A stretch of 64,000 bases of DNA from an uncultured Kordiimonas sp. (GTDB lineage Bacteria > Pseudomonadota > Alphaproteobacteria > Sphingomonadales > Kordiimonadaceae), in assembly GCA_947503625.1 (NCBI GenBank), contig CANNEK010000001.1, positions 676,152 through 740,151 of the forward strand. Direction: 5' to 3'. The notes beneath the pieces were generated by a model, which saw only the letters and a program-made list of their open reading frames with translations, searched no databases and had not been told where the DNA came from. This document shows positions 1-10,426 of the stretch, one piece after another. The number at the start of each line of letters is the position of its first letter. Position 1 is the stretch's first letter. The translations under genes and the position numbers were made by a program.

Positions 1-264
1 AGTCAAATTCAGATGCTCGAGATGTTGGTCGCCAAACGGGTTGATGCTCTGGTTGGTTTCGATTTCGATCTCGACTTTCTATCAAAAAAGCAAGGGATCA
101 GCCATCAGCTCAAAAAAGCAACCATTCGCCTGGAGCAGATGAATGATGGATTTGCCTGTTTCGAAAACGCGCGAACTGCAAACTTCCGGCAACATCTGCG
201 CGACAGGCTGGAGTATCTTACAAAATCAGGCTGGCTGGACGAAGTTCTAAAAGACTATCGTTAA
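1..264 (+). CDS. C-terminal fragment of a periplasmic solute-binding-like protein
   Basis: The reading frame is open from the first base, so the gene starts upstream of the window and only about 87 C-terminal residues are visible. The segment reads ...VAKRVDALVGFD... and ends in a helix with ...TKSGWLDEVLKDYR. This resembles the end of family 3 extracellular solute-binding proteins, where a 'VDA' segment and a late 'G.L..I...Y' helix are common. A second protein of the same general type lies at 11405-12184. No signal peptide or ligand residues can be judged from the fragment, so the family call is an inference from short motifs. Confidence 0.45.
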   Translation, partial: SQIQMLEMLVAKRVDALVGFDFDLDFLSKKQGISHQLKKATIRLEQMNDGFACFENARTANFRQHLRDRLEYLTKSGWLDEVLKDYR

Positions 265-396
265 GGCCACCAACAAAGAACCTGTCACTATCAGTCCCGT
301 TGATGATCGACGCATCCATTGATCCCATGAGCAGAGCCATTTGTCGCTTTTAGATGCCTATTTTCGTCGATGCGGATAGTTTGTCTCTGGGAAAGT

Positions 397-437
397 GTGA
401 TAGTTTTACAGCATATTATGGTGTAAAACTGCATCAC
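397..437. promoter_or_regulatory. Long inverted repeat, possible operator
   Basis: The arms AGTTTTACA (402-410) and TGTAAAACT (422-430) are perfect complements around an 11-bp spacer. Outside them GTGAT (397-401) and ATCAC (433-437) also pair, with two extra bases on the right. There is no T-tract, so it does not look like a terminator. Its place about 130 bp before the RND permease suggests a dimeric repressor site; TetR-type regulators commonly control such pumps. The regulator is not in the window. Confidence 0.45.
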
Positions 438-483
438 TTTTCGCTAAAAGCGTCCGCATCAGAGCAAAAATAACATAATTTTC

Positions 484-511
484 ATATATTCAACTAAATG
501 GTTGAATATAT
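484..511. promoter_or_regulatory. Perfect 11-bp-arm palindrome before the RND pump
   Basis: ATATATTCAAC (484-494) and GTTGAATATAT (501-511) are perfect inverted repeats separated by TAAATG. The site ends 55 bp before the permease start codon, where a promoter would lie. Its shape fits a winged-helix (ArsR-like) or TetR-like dimer site. The cognate regulator is unknown. Confidence 0.5.
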
Positions 512-566
512 AGTGCTGCGGTAGAAAACCGAGCAGCGACAGAAAGACTATTGAAAGAGACCGACA

Positions 567-3500
567 GTGAAACTAACACGCCAAAGCCTAGATAACCCTG
601 CAGCCGTTGCTGTCGTCGCCTCGATCATAATGTTGATGGGTATTGCATCCATCTTCAGCCTGCCAGCCCAACTGCTGCCTCAGATCCAGAAACCTATCAT
701 TTCGGTGGTAAACTCCTGGCCTGGCGCTTCGCCCGCCGAGATTGAAAGCGAAATTTCCGTCCCGGTTGAAGAAGTCCTGCAAGGTACGCCGGGTATGACA
801 GAGATGGTCAGCTGGAACATGGCCAATTTCGGCTTCATGCAGCTTGAATTCGCCATCGAAACTGACATGACGCGAGCGTTGATTGACATCATTAGCCGGC
901 TAAACCGCCTGCGTCCGCTGCCGGCCAATGCAGAAAAACCACAGGTCATGATGGGCGAATGGGGCGATGCAAACGATCAATTGATCGAGTATTATGTCCA
1001 GCAAACCCCCGGTACCGAAGACCGGACAGCGGAAAACGCAAAGTACCTTCGCGATGTGATAAAGCCGGAGCTGCAATCGCTCTACGGCGTATCGGAAATC
1101 CAGTATGATGATGGCACTGGCGGTGCAGGAGATCAGCTGCAGATAATTTTTGACCCCTACCGTGCTGCCGAACTGGGCATCGACATTGCCCGTGTCCCTG
1201 CACGTATTGGACGTTCTGCAGACATATCAAGCGGTACGGTCGATGTGGGCCGACGCCAATACACCGTGAGATTTGAAGGCCGTTACGACGCCGATGAGCT
1301 CGCGGGCCTCATCCTTGAATGGCGCAACGGGCTGCCGATCAAACTTGGTGATATTGCCCGTATCGAAATCGGGCCGGGCCGGGCTGACGGTTTCATCTAT
1401 CAAAATGGCAATCGAGCCTACAGGCTGGGCATATCAAAAACCAATGACGCAAATGTTCTGGAAGCTCTGGCCGGCGTCAAGGCCCGCATGGACGAGTTAA
1501 ATGACGGGGAGTTTGCCGAGCGCGGCCTTGTTGCCCAATATAGTTTCGATCCGGGTCTCTATATTGATCGCTCAATCAGCCTCCTGGGCAGCAACCTGAT
1601 TATCGGCATGATGTTCGCTATTATTGTCTTGTGGCTGTTTTTGAGGCAGTGGCGTGCCACCATGCTGATTGCGATCGCGATCCCGGTCTCCCTTCTTGCA
1701 ACATTTGTAATCCTGAACCTGACGGGCCGGACACTGAACGTCATTTCACTGGCGGGACTCGCTTTTGCAACAGGCATGGTTCTGGACGCAGCCATCGTTG
1801 TACTTGAAAATATTGTGCGCCTGCGCGAACGTGGTGAAAAACCGAAAGACGCCAGTGACTTGGGGGTTTCCCAGGTTTGGGGAGCACTTCTGGCCTCAAC
1901 CACAACCACTGTCGCCATCTTCATCCCGATCATGTTTCTCAAAGATGCCGAGGGCCAGATGTTTGCAGACCTGGCGCTGACGATAGCGATTGGTGTCAGC
2001 ATGTCCCTGCTGGTTGCTGTGACCATCCTGCCAACCATGGCCCGCTTCTGGATGCGGGAACTGCCCGACCCGGAACAAGGTGAAACTGTCTGGGACCGGA
2101 TGAGTGACAGCCTGATGAGGCTTACCAATAGCAAAACCAAGCAGTCCCTCTGGATAGGCGGGCTGATGATTGGCTCAATCGCACTAACCATATTTCTATG
2201 GCCGCAAAGCAATTACCTGCCACCGGTCAAGCGCGACACAGTTGACAGCTTTCTGTTTTTCCCGCCCGGTACCAATGTTGAAACCGCCGATGTGGAGATA
2301 GCACAGGTTATTGAAGCGCGCATCCAGCCTTATCTGAACGGTGAAAAAGAACCAAAAGTTCGCGACTATTTTCTGTGGTCTTTCCCGGGCGCTACAGGCG
2401 GGTGGCTTGCCCTCAATGGCGAGGATGGAAGTCGTCTGGACGAGCTTCAGAACGTTGTGCAAAACGAAATCATCGCGGGTATTCCCGATATGTTTGGCTT
2501 TACACTCAGGCGCAGCCTCTTTGGCGGCTTCGATGACGCAAACTCAGTTGAAATGCGCCTGATGTCGACAGACCTTGAGGCGGTCAAAAATGCGGCGATG
2601 CAGGGTATGGGCATTGTTATGGGTACTATCCCTGGCTCCACCGCAAACCCGCAGCCTGATCCGTTTGCGGAGGCAACCGAGCTACGTTTTGAACCCAATG
2701 ATGTTCGACTGGCCGAAGTTGGCTGGAACCGACAGGACCTCACGAACGTTATTCTGCAACTTGGTCAGGGATCCTGGCTTGGAGAATATTTTGACGGCAC
2801 CGAACGATTAGACATTTACCTCAAGTCGGAACGGTTCGATACGCCCGAGAAGATATCTGCAGTACCCGTGCAAACACCTTTGGGGGGCGTTGTTCCCCTC
2901 GGCGAACTTGCAGATATTTCGGCAACACTCGGCCCCAACGCCATTGTGCGGTTTGACCGTGTGCGGGGTTACAGTCTCTCGGTAAACCCACCTCCGGGTA
3001 TGTCGCTTGAGGTGCTCATATCGGAGCTGCAAACCAAGGTTGAGCCTGCGATCAGAGCACTGCTGCCCAGAGACGGGTCAATTGTATATGCTGGAAGTGC
3101 AGAAGACCTGGAGCGCGCCATTGGTACGCTGAGCGGAAACTTCCTGATGGCACTGCTGCTTCTGGTGCTTATCATGGCTGCGCTTTTCAAATCGCTGAAA
3201 GCATCGATTCTCGTAATCGTATCCATCCCGCTTGCAGGTGTTGGAGGCGTGCTTGCTCTAAACCTTCTAAACCTGATCAACTTCCAGCCACTTGACCTGT
3301 TAGGCATGATTGGCTTCATCATTCTGCTTGGTTTGGTGGTAAACAACGCAATCCTGCTGGTAGCGCAAACCCGAATTGCAGAAAGCAGGGGCATGACAAG
3401 GGAAAAAGCCGTGCGTCAGGCACTTCGCTTGCGATTGCGCCCCATCTTCATGAGCACCCTAACAAGCCTGTTTGGCATGCTACCACTCTTGATTTTCCCT

Positions 3501-3671
3501 GGTGCAGGTAGCGAAATCTATCGCGGCATGGCAGCAGCAATCGTCGGCGGCATGAGCGTTTCCACTTTGTTCACGCTAGTTCTACTACCAAGCTTGCTAC
3601 AACTGACCGTCAGCGCTAAAAAGCGGGCTGAGCAAGCTCGTATGACCACAAACCCTCAAGCGGCAGAATAG
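567..3671 (+). CDS. RND-family efflux permease (AcrB/HAE1-like)
   Basis: Inner-membrane proton-driven pump of the resistance-nodulation-division superfamily, 1034 residues, the usual length for AcrB-type permeases. It shows an N-terminal TM helix, a first periplasmic porter domain (about 35-330), a TM bundle (about 335-500), a second porter domain and a final TM bundle. In TM4 the motif is GMVLDAAIVVLEN, giving D407 but Ala at the position of AcrB D408. In the TM10 region AcrB 'AKNAI' reads VVNNAI, so Lys940 is Asn. This differs from classical AcrB but resembles other members of the superfamily. The adaptor follows 57 bp downstream, the reverse of the usual adaptor-permease order. No outer-membrane TolC gene is present. 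Substrate unknown. Confidence 0.93.
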   Translation: MKLTRQSLDNPAAVAVVASIIMLMGIASIFSLPAQLLPQIQKPIISVVNSWPGASPAEIESEISVPVEEVLQGTPGMTEMVSWNMANFGFMQLEFAIETDMTRALIDIISRLNRLRPLPANAEKPQVMMGEWGDANDQLIEYYVQQTPGTEDRTAENAKYLRDVIKPELQSLYGVSEIQYDDGTGGAGDQLQIIFDPYRAAELGIDIARVPARIGRSADISSGTVDVGRRQYTVRFEGRYDADELAGLILEWRNGLPIKLGDIARIEIGPGRADGFIYQNGNRAYRLGISKTNDANVLEALAGVKARMDELNDGEFAERGLVAQYSFDPGLYIDRSISLLGSNLIIGMMFAIIVLWLFLRQWRATMLIAIAIPVSLLATFVILNLTGRTLNVISLAGLAFATGMVLDAAIVVLENIVRLRERGEKPKDASDLGVSQVWGALLASTTTTVAIFIPIMFLKDAEGQMFADLALTIAIGVSMSLLVAVTILPTMARFWMRELPDPEQGETVWDRMSDSLMRLTNSKTKQSLWIGGLMIGSIALTIFLWPQSNYLPPVKRDTVDSFLFFPPGTNVETADVEIAQVIEARIQPYLNGEKEPKVRDYFLWSFPGATGGWLALNGEDGSRLDELQNVVQNEIIAGIPDMFGFTLRRSLFGGFDDANSVEMRLMSTDLEAVKNAAMQGMGIVMGTIPGSTANPQPDPFAEATELRFEPNDVRLAEVGWNRQDLTNVILQLGQGSWLGEYFDGTERLDIYLKSERFDTPEKISAVPVQTPLGGVVPLGELADISATLGPNAIVRFDRVRGYSLSVNPPPGMSLEVLISELQTKVEPAIRALLPRDGSIVYAGSAEDLERAIGTLSGNFLMALLLLVLIMAALFKSLKASILVIVSIPLAGVGGVLALNLLNLINFQPLDLLGMIGFIILLGLVVNNAILLVAQTRIAESRGMTREKAVRQALRLRLRPIFMSTLTSLFGMLPLLIFPGAGSEIYRGMAAAIVGGMSVSTLFTLVLLPSLLQLTVSAKKRAEQARMTTNPQAAE

Positions 3672-3728
3672 CAGGCGAGCTTTCGGTATTTTATTTGATT
3701 CATTAAAAAGACAAAAAAGAACAACGAC

Positions 3729-4802
3729 ATGCGATTATTTTCTATAAAACCAGCGCGATGTATCTTACCTGCGCTCATGCCGATTCTGCTGACCTGCGCC
3801 GTCGCAGCACAGCAACCTGAGATGCCGCCGGCACAGGTGCAAATTGCACTTGCCGAAGAGCGTCTGATGGCACCGGTGATAGACGTTACCGGAACTGTTA
3901 TCAGCTTGAATGACAGCAGTATTGCAACTGAAGTAGAGGGCAAACTTACATCCATTGCAAACGTTGGCACCCTGGTGAAAACGAACGACGTCATAGCAAC
4001 CATAGATGATCGTTTGCTTGCAGTTGCACTGAGACAGGCGAAAGCTGCCCTGAAACGCCTTGAAGCAGACATGATCTTCCGCACTGAAGAAGTAAAACGC
4101 TTTCAGGACCTCGCCGACAAAAACAACGCCTCCCAGTCCCGGTTACAGGAAGTTATTGCGCAGCGAGCGATGGTGGAACAGGACATTGAAGATGCACGCG
4201 CACGCGTAGAACGCGCAGAGGGTGACCTCGCACTTACCAGGATCAGAGCCCCTTTCCCGGGAATGGTGGTTGAACGGCTCGCGAACGCAGGCGAATATCT
4301 CAACATAGGTGCCGACGTGGTGCGTTTGGTGGACACAGAACACCTTGAGATCGCAATGCCAGCACCAATCGCTATTCTGTCTTACCTGAAAGAAGGGGCT
4401 GAGGTCTCGGTTCGTTCCGGCGAAGAGGTAAACAACCTGCCGATCAGAACCGTTGTGCCTGTGGGCGACATGGTTTCCCGTATGGTTGAAGTACGACTAA
4501 CAGCATCCAATACGCCCTGGATCATCGGTACACCGGTAACAGTCAGTCTGCCACGCGCAACCGCAAGCACCGGCATCGCAGTTCCTCGAGATGCCGTTGT
4601 CCTGAAGGGGGGCTCAATGTTTTTCTTCAAGGTGAAAAGTGACAATACCGCCGAACGCATCACTGCCGACCTCAGAAATGCAATCGGGTTATGGGTTCCG
4701 GTCAAGAACGGTGTCTCAGCAGGTGACAGAGTGGTTATCAGGGGCGCAGAGCGCTTGCAGCCCGGCCAAAGCGTGATGGTGACGGAACCACCGTCACGCT
4801 AA
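3729..4802 (+). CDS. RND efflux periplasmic adaptor subunit (membrane fusion protein)
   Basis: A 357-residue HlyD/AcrA-type adaptor that links the upstream permease to an outer-membrane channel. Residues 1-27 look like a Sec signal peptide ending ...CAVAAQ. A barrel/lipoyl half-motif is followed by a coiled-coil hairpin of alternating charged residues (about 100-165). Next come the second lipoyl half (IRAPFPGMVVERL, then G-E-Y-L) and a beta-barrel domain. The start lies 57 bp after the permease stop with only a weak A-rich ribosome-binding stretch. The two genes probably form an operon under the palindromes at 397-511. The gene ends convergently with the metH C-terminal gene, only 22 bp away. 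Confidence 0.92.
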   Translation: MRLFSIKPARCILPALMPILLTCAVAAQQPEMPPAQVQIALAEERLMAPVIDVTGTVISLNDSSIATEVEGKLTSIANVGTLVKTNDVIATIDDRLLAVALRQAKAALKRLEADMIFRTEEVKRFQDLADKNNASQSRLQEVIAQRAMVEQDIEDARARVERAEGDLALTRIRAPFPGMVVERLANAGEYLNIGADVVRLVDTEHLEIAMPAPIAILSYLKEGAEVSVRSGEEVNNLPIRTVVPVGDMVSRMVEVRLTASNTPWIIGTPVTVSLPRATASTGIAVPRDAVVLKGGSMFFFKVKSDNTAERITADLRNAIGLWVPVKNGVSAGDRVVIRGAERLQPGQSVMVTEPPSR

Positions 4803-4824
4803 AGCCCGGTATTTCAGGTGACCG

Positions 4825-7455
4825 CTAGTCCGCAAGATTTGGCCTGAGCCAACGCTCTGCCGTTTCAATCGAGACGTTCCGGCGTGCGGCATAGTCTTCG
4901 AGCTGGTCTCTGTTGATTTTCCCCACACCAAAATAGTGCGCTTCCGGGTGAGCGAAATAATAGCCTGACACTGCTGCTGTGGGCAGCATTGCATAACTGT
5001 TGGTCAGTGAAACGCCCACCTGTTCCGTCGCGTCCAACAGACGGAACAACTCCACTTTTTCCGAATGATCCGGACACGCGGGATACCCCGGAGCTGGTCG
5101 GATGCCTTGATATCGTTCTTTAATCAGCTGCTCGTTGCTAAGGTTTTCATCTTTGGCAAACCCCCATAGCTCGGTACGGACCCGTTGATGCATGCGCTCT
5201 GCAAACGCTTCAGCCAGCCTGTCCGCCAGCGCTTTCAACAGGATTTCGTTATAGTCATCATGTGCGGCCTTATAGCGTTCCACGTGCTCGTCGATGCCAT
5301 GACCTGCCGTTACAACAAAGCCACCAAGCCAATCATCCGGGCCGCCTTTCGGTGCTATGAAGTCGGCCAAACAATCGTTGGCACGACCTGCACGCTTCTG
5401 GACTTGCTGGCGTAGAAAATGAACCGTAGACCACTGACTATCGCGGTTCTCGTCGCCAAAAAGCCTGACATCATCGCCGTCTCGCTGGGCCGGCCAGAAA
5501 CCCACCACACCTTTTGCCGTCAGCCATTTCTCGTCAACGATCTGTTTGAGCATTGCCTGTGCATCTTCAAACAGGCTACGCGCACTTTCGCCCACGACCT
5601 TATCATTCAAGATCGATGGATATGTCCCCGCCAGCTCCCATGTGCGGAAAAAGGGTGTCCAGTCAATACACCCAACCAGTTCCTCAAGCGGGTAGTCGTC
5701 GAACACCCGGGTTCCAGTGAATTGAGGTTTGACAGGTGTATATGTTTCGAAAGAGGCCTTCGAAGCATTTTGTCTCGCGGCATCAAGGCCGACGAGACGA
5801 TCCACTTTTGGCTTGGCAAGGCGTTTTTCGCGAATATCATTATATTCGACTTTTACGCGCGTCACATAGTCTTCACGAAGCTCTTCAGACATCAGGTTAC
5901 TGGCAACACCAACAGCTCTTGAAGCGTCCAGCACATGAACAACAGGGCCAGGATATTGCGGTGCGATTTTTACCGCTGTATGCACCCGGCTTGTCGTCGC
6001 CCCGCCAATAAGCAACGGCACGGTAAAGTTCGCGCGTTCCATTTCGGCAGCCACTGTCACCATCTCGTCCAGTGACGGCGTAATGAGACCGGAAAGGCCG
6101 ATAATATCGGCGTTGTGATCGTTCGCAGCCTTGAGGATATCCGCCCAAGGCACCATCACACCCATATCGATGACTTCATAATTGTTGCACTGCAATACGA
6201 CACCAACGATGTTTTTACCGATGTCATGCACATCGCCTTTCACCGTTGCCATAATGATCTTGCCTTTGGCCCGCGAACCCTCTTCCTTTTCCGCTTCGAT
6301 AAAGGGCTGAAGATAGTTCACCGCCTGCTTCATTACCCTGGCAGACTTCACCACTTGCGGCAGGAACATCTCGCCTGCACCAAACAAATCACCAACCACA
6401 TTCATCCCGTCCATTAACGGGCCTTCAATGACCTGAATGGGTCGCTCAAACTGCTGGCGAGCTGCCTCTGCATCTTCTTGGATATAGTCTGCGATGCCTT
6501 TCACCAACGCATATTCCATCCGTTTTTCAACAGGGGCTTCGCGCCAACTCAGGTCCTCGACCTTCTTTTTGCCGCCCTGCCCACGGTATTCGTCAGCGAT
6601 ATCAAGCAATCGCTCGGTCGCATCGTCACGTCGGTTCAGGATAACATCCTCAACCCTCTCTTTGAGGTCCGGGGGTATATCTGAATAGACCGTCAACTGA
6701 CCTGCATTGACGATGCCCATGTCCATTCCCGCACGGATAGCGTGATACAGGAACACGCTGTGCATTGCCTCTCGAACGGGGTTATTGCCGCGGAAAGAGA
6801 AAGACACATTAGACACACCTCCCGAAACCTTTGCATGCGGCAAATGGGTTTTGATCAGGCGGGTAGCTTCGATGAAATCAACACCGTAGTTATTGTGTTC
6901 CTCAATACCCGTCGCGACCGCAAAAATATTGGGGTCAAAGATGATATCCTCGGGCGGAAACCCGACTTCGTTGACCAGTATATCGTATGAGCGTTTGCAG
7001 ATATTGAACTTCCGGTCAATGCTGTCGGCCTGGCCATCTTCGTCAAAGGCCATAACAACAACAGCTGCACCGTAACGCATGATACGCCTGGCCTGAAAAA
7101 TGAACGGGTCTTTGCCTTCCTTCATGCTGATGGAATTGACGACAGCCTTGCCCTGCACACACTTGAGACCCGCTTCGATGACAGACCATTTCGAACTATC
7201 GATCATCACAGGCACACGGGCGATGTCAGGCTCTGCCGCAATACGGTTCAGGAATTTAACCATCGCATCTTCCGCGTCCAGCATCGCGTCATCCATGTTG
7301 ATGTCGATAATCTGTGCGCCGCCTTCCACCTGATGTCTGGCAACCTCTACTGCGGTCTCGTAATCGTTCTCAAAAATCAACTTTTTGAAACGGGCTGAAC
7401 CAGCAACGTTGGTGCGTTCGCCAACATTGATAAACTGCGCAATGGGTGTGTTCAT
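4825..7455 (-). CDS. metH: Methionine synthase, C-terminal part (folate, B12 and activation domains)
   Basis: This is the large subunit-like part (876 residues) of cobalamin-dependent methionine synthase, which moves the methyl group of 5-methyl-THF through B12 to homocysteine. Residues about 5-265 form the pterin-binding TIM barrel. A B12 cap domain follows, then the Rossmann-like B12 domain with the D-x-H-x-x-G motif (GDVHDIGKN, near residue 407), whose His ligates cobalt. From about 560 comes the AdoMet-dependent reactivation domain (EYNDIR..., ...[12 protein letters not shown]). The homocysteine domain is encoded separately just upstream, and the two genes overlap by ATGA, implying coupled translation. 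Such split MetH proteins are known in other alphaproteobacteria. Confidence 0.96.
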   Translation of the reverse strand: MNTPIAQFINVGERTNVAGSARFKKLIFENDYETAVEVARHQVEGGAQIIDINMDDAMLDAEDAMVKFLNRIAAEPDIARVPVMIDSSKWSVIEAGLKCVQGKAVVNSISMKEGKDPFIFQARRIMRYGAAVVVMAFDEDGQADSIDRKFNICKRSYDILVNEVGFPPEDIIFDPNIFAVATGIEEHNNYGVDFIEATRLIKTHLPHAKVSGGVSNVSFSFRGNNPVREAMHSVFLYHAIRAGMDMGIVNAGQLTVYSDIPPDLKERVEDVILNRRDDATERLLDIADEYRGQGGKKKVEDLSWREAPVEKRMEYALVKGIADYIQEDAEAARQQFERPIQVIEGPLMDGMNVVGDLFGAGEMFLPQVVKSARVMKQAVNYLQPFIEAEKEEGSRAKGKIIMATVKGDVHDIGKNIVGVVLQCNNYEVIDMGVMVPWADILKAANDHNADIIGLSGLITPSLDEMVTVAAEMERANFTVPLLIGGATTSRVHTAVKIAPQYPGPVVHVLDASRAVGVASNLMSEELREDYVTRVKVEYNDIREKRLAKPKVDRLVGLDAARQNASKASFETYTPVKPQFTGTRVFDDYPLEELVGCIDWTPFFRTWELAGTYPSILNDKVVGESARSLFEDAQAMLKQIVDEKWLTAKGVVGFWPAQRDGDDVRLFGDENRDSQWSTVHFLRQQVQKRAGRANDCLADFIAPKGGPDDWLGGFVVTAGHGIDEHVERYKAAHDDYNEILLKALADRLAEAFAERMHQRVRTELWGFAKDENLSNEQLIKERYQGIRPAPGYPACPDHSEKVELFRLLDATEQVGVSLTNSYAMLPTAAVSGYYFAHPEAHYFGVGKINRDQLEDYAARRNVSIETAERWLRPNLAD

Positions 7456-8549
7456 GAACTCAACTCAACTGGTGTAACAACAGCAATGTTAACGGGGTCA
7501 ATGCCCGACAGCCGCATAACGGGCTCTGTGTGTGGTATCTGGCGCGGTTTGTTGTCGGCAACAGCCTCTGCAATGGCCCTGATATGATCAGGCGTTGTCC
7601 CACAGCACCCGCCGACAATGTTCAAAATGCCCTCGTCTGCCCAACCTTTGAGAAGACCTGCCGTCACTTCAGGCGTTTCGTCATATTCGCCCATTTCGTT
7701 GGGCAGACCGGCGTTTGGGTATACGCATACACGTGTGTCAGCAATGGCGGATATTGTCACAGCGTGAGGGCGCAAAAGTTCGGCACCAAACGCGCAGTTC
7801 AGACCCACAGCGAAGGGTTTCACATGCGCAACGCTATGCCAGAACGCCTCAATTGTCTGCCCAGACAGGTTGCGGCCGGACATGTCAGTGATGGTACAGG
7901 ACATAAACACAGGCAAGCGAGCGCCCTGCTCTTCAAAAACCTCTTCGGTGGCAAATATCGCAGCCTTCGCATTCAGGGTATCGAAAATGGTCTCGATCAG
8001 AATGATGTCCACGCCGCCTTCGATCAGTCCTTCGACCTGCTCTTTATAGGACGCCATAACCTCATCGAACGTCACGGACCGGTAACCGGGGTTATCAACA
8101 TCGGGCGAGACCGACAAAGACTGGTTCATTGGTCCAATTGAGCCAGCCACAAACCTTGGCTTCTCGGGGTTTTTGCGCGTCCATGCGTCAGCCGCCCGAC
8201 GTGCAAGCCTTGCTCCCTCCACATTCATTTCGCGCGCATATTCCTGCATGTCATAGTCTGCCATAGATACACGCGTCGCATTGAACGTATCGGTCTCGAT
8301 GATGTCAGCGCCTGCCGCAAGAAACGCTTCATGAACACCGGTAATCACTTCCGGTTTGGTTAGCACCAGCAGGTCATTATTGCCGCGCAGGTCCTTATGC
8401 CAGTCTGCAAATCGGTCACCCCGATAATCTGCTTCAACAAGGCCTTCTTTCTGGATCATGGTGCCCATGGCGCCATCCATGATCAGAATGCGCTCGTCTG
8501 CCAGCAACGCCAACTGGTCTGCAACGTCTGTTTTTTCGGCTATTGTCAT
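7452..8549 (-). CDS. metH: Methionine synthase, N-terminal homocysteine-binding part
   Basis: A 365-residue homocysteine S-methyltransferase domain corresponding to the N-terminal module of MetH. The early motif DGAMGTMIQ is typical. The zinc ligands are visible as Cys in GLNCAFG and the pair in [11 protein letters not shown]. It is translationally coupled to the genes on both sides: its ATG overlaps the metF stop (ATGA at 8546-8549), and its own stop overlaps the start of the folate/B12 part. The ribosome-binding site GAGGAAAAAG lies just upstream. It must act together with the downstream product because it has neither folate nor B12 sites. Confidence 0.96.
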   Translation of the reverse strand: MTIAEKTDVADQLALLADERILIMDGAMGTMIQKEGLVEADYRGDRFADWHKDLRGNNDLLVLTKPEVITGVHEAFLAAGADIIETDTFNATRVSMADYDMQEYAREMNVEGARLARRAADAWTRKNPEKPRFVAGSIGPMNQSLSVSPDVDNPGYRSVTFDEVMASYKEQVEGLIEGGVDIILIETIFDTLNAKAAIFATEEVFEEQGARLPVFMSCTITDMSGRNLSGQTIEAFWHSVAHVKPFAVGLNCAFGAELLRPHAVTISAIADTRVCVYPNAGLPNEMGEYDETPEVTAGLLKGWADEGILNIVGGCCGTTPDHIRAIAEAVADNKPRQIPHTEPVMRLSGIDPVNIAVVTPVELSS

Positions 8550-9466
8550 TCTTTTTCCTCCGACACCGGGGCGCGGTGACCGAGCATATGGCAGACAGCA
8601 AACGTCAAATCCGCCCGGTTAAGTGTGTAGAAATGAAAATCCTTCACGCCGCCAGCATACAGTTTCCGGCACATTTCACCCGCCACTGTGGCTGCCACCA
8701 ACGACCGGGTTTCCGGCCGGTCATCAAGGCCATCAAACAGGTTGCCCAGCCACTGAGGCACAGAGGCCCCGGTTGACCCGGCGAAGTTCTTCAGCGTTCT
8801 AAAATTTGACACCGGCAGGATGCCCGGAACAATCGGAACATCAATGCCATAAGACTGGCAATGATCCAGAAAACGGAAATATTGATCCGTTTCAAAAAAG
8901 AACTGGGTAATGGCCCGGTTAGCGCCCGCATCAATCTTTCGTTTCAGATTATCAAGATCAGCAGCCAAATTCGGACTATCCGGATGAATTTCAGGGTACG
9001 CAGCAACGGAAATGTCGAAATCGCCAATAGAGCGAATACCTGCGACAAGCTCTGTCGCATTCTGATACCCTTCCGGGTGTGGTTCGTACCGGCTGGCACC
9101 CTCTGGCGGATCCCCGCGCAGCGCTACTATACTTCGCACCCCCGCCGCATGATAATCACGGATCACCTCATCCACTTCGTTCTTGCCTGCACCAACGCAT
9201 GTTAAATGCGCGGCGGGCTTGAGGCTTGTCTCCTCCAGAATGCGCTTAACGGTATTGTGGGTTCTTTGGCGTGTAGAACCACCAGCACCATAGGTCACAG
9301 AAACAAAAGAAGGGTTTAACGCTTCCAGCCTGGTGATCGAAGCCCACAAGGTTTCTTCCATCTTGGGCGTTTTCGGCGGGAAAAACTCGAAGGAGATATT
9401 GGCATCATTCACCGGTGCCGCGAACAGTGACCCAGACCGGGCAAGCGCATCATTGTTATCGTTCAT
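8546..9466 (-). CDS. metF: Methylenetetrahydrofolate reductase
   Basis: FAD-dependent TIM-barrel enzyme that makes 5-methyl-THF, the methyl donor used by the two MetH proteins downstream. Visible family motifs are [13 protein letters not shown] near the N-terminus, [17 protein letters not shown] and TQFFFE. With the chosen ATG the protein has 306 residues, the normal bacterial length. An upstream in-frame TTG at 9487 would overlap the preceding gene. The ATG at 9466 has a GAGAG ribosome-binding site about nine bases away and leaves a 4-bp gap after the sahR stop, so I prefer it. Confidence 0.95.
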   Translation of the reverse strand: MNDNNDALARSGSLFAAPVNDANISFEFFPPKTPKMEETLWASITRLEALNPSFVSVTYGAGGSTRQRTHNTVKRILEETSLKPAAHLTCVGAGKNEVDEVIRDYHAAGVRSIVALRGDPPEGASRYEPHPEGYQNATELVAGIRSIGDFDISVAAYPEIHPDSPNLAADLDNLKRKIDAGANRAITQFFFETDQYFRFLDHCQSYGIDVPIVPGILPVSNFRTLKNFAGSTGASVPQWLGNLFDGLDDRPETRSLVAATVAGEMCRKLYAGGVKDFHFYTLNRADLTFAVCHMLGHRAPVSEEKE

Positions 9467-9470
9467 CGGA

Positions 9471-10400
9471 TCAAACTCTCTTACCAAAATTCCAGATGGT
9501 CACGCGCAGTTCTCCGCCATCAAGGTGTTTAAGGGTGTTCAAGGACAGCCCAACCGCGCGGCCCCAGTTTTCTATTTCTTCGTCAGCAAAACCAAGCCGC
9601 CGGTGCGCGTGCTCATCTCGTAGAAACTCTTGTTCATGAGGAGCAAAATCAGCGATCAGGACCATGCCGTCCGGCGCCAAAACTCGTGAGGCTTCAGCAA
9701 TAGCTTTTGCCGGCTCTTCAGCAAAGTGGAGCACCTGGTGAAACAAGATCAGGTTCTGGCTTTCGGGCTCAACACCCAGATCATACATGTCGCCGAGCCG
9801 AACCTGTGCGCGCCCAACTTCCTGCGCATCCAGCTGTGCCCGCGCAATCGCCAGCATGGCACGGGACACATCAATACCCAGCGCTGTTTCTGACAGCGGC
9901 GCAAACAACTCCAGCATCCTGCCGGTTCCCGTGCCGATATCAAGCAAAGTGCGTATCTTTTTCCCGCCCTGTTGGGCTAGAAGCTCCTGCTCAACCTGTT
10001 CCTCTGAAACGTGCATGGACCGAAGCTGGTCCCAGTCTTTTGCATTTGCCTGAAAATACGCCTGAGCGCGTTCAATCCGCTCAACGCGAATCGCCGACAA
10101 ACGACCCAGATCATCCGCGAAAGCATCGTCCTCCCGGTCCAGTAGAGCAACCAGCGCCGAGTTGAGGTGACCAGATACACCGCTTGAAGCCAGACGATAA
10201 AATACTTGTGTTCCCTCCTGAAAACGGTTGAGCAAGCCGGACTCTCCCATCAATTTCAGGTGTCTGGATACACGTGGCTGACTTTGATCCAGAATTTGCA
10301 CCAACTCGCCAACCGTTAACTCGCCTTTGGAAAGTAAGGCGATAATGCGCAACCGGGTTGCTTCGCCCGCTCCGCGTAATGCTGTTAAAAGTTGGTTCAT
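9471..10400 (-). CDS. sahR: ArsR-type regulator fused to a methyltransferase domain (SahR-like)
   Basis: About 309 residues. Positions 1-90 form an ArsR winged helix (LLTALRGAGEATRLRIIALL, recognition helix QSQPRVSRHLKLM). The rest is a class I SAM-methyltransferase fold with motif I LLDIGTGTGRM near residue 168. This architecture is that of SahR, described as sensing S-adenosylhomocysteine and repressing methyl-cycle genes in Proteobacteria. It leads an operon with metF and split metH. An AT-rich perfect palindrome 27-48 bp before the start codon fits autoregulation. An open frame continues upstream to 10667, but the ATG at 10400 matches the family N-terminus and leaves the operator outside the gene. 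Confidence 0.85.
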   Translation of the reverse strand: MNQLLTALRGAGEATRLRIIALLSKGELTVGELVQILDQSQPRVSRHLKLMGESGLLNRFQEGTQVFYRLASSGVSGHLNSALVALLDREDDAFADDLGRLSAIRVERIERAQAYFQANAKDWDQLRSMHVSEEQVEQELLAQQGGKKIRTLLDIGTGTGRMLELFAPLSETALGIDVSRAMLAIARAQLDAQEVGRAQVRLGDMYDLGVEPESQNLILFHQVLHFAEEPAKAIAEASRVLAPDGMVLIADFAPHEQEFLRDEHAHRRLGFADEEIENWGRAVGLSLNTLKHLDGGELRVTIWNFGKRV

Positions 10401-10426
10401 GGTTGCCTCGAACTTAGTTGAAATTC

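Larger units (their letters stand above)
265..566. other. Intergenic region upstream of the RND operon
   Basis: This stretch of about 300 bp has no credible ORF. It holds two long inverted repeats (397-437 and 484-511), described separately. The rest is AT-rich towards the permease start and probably contains its promoter. I see no terminator for the preceding gene. Confidence 0.6.
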
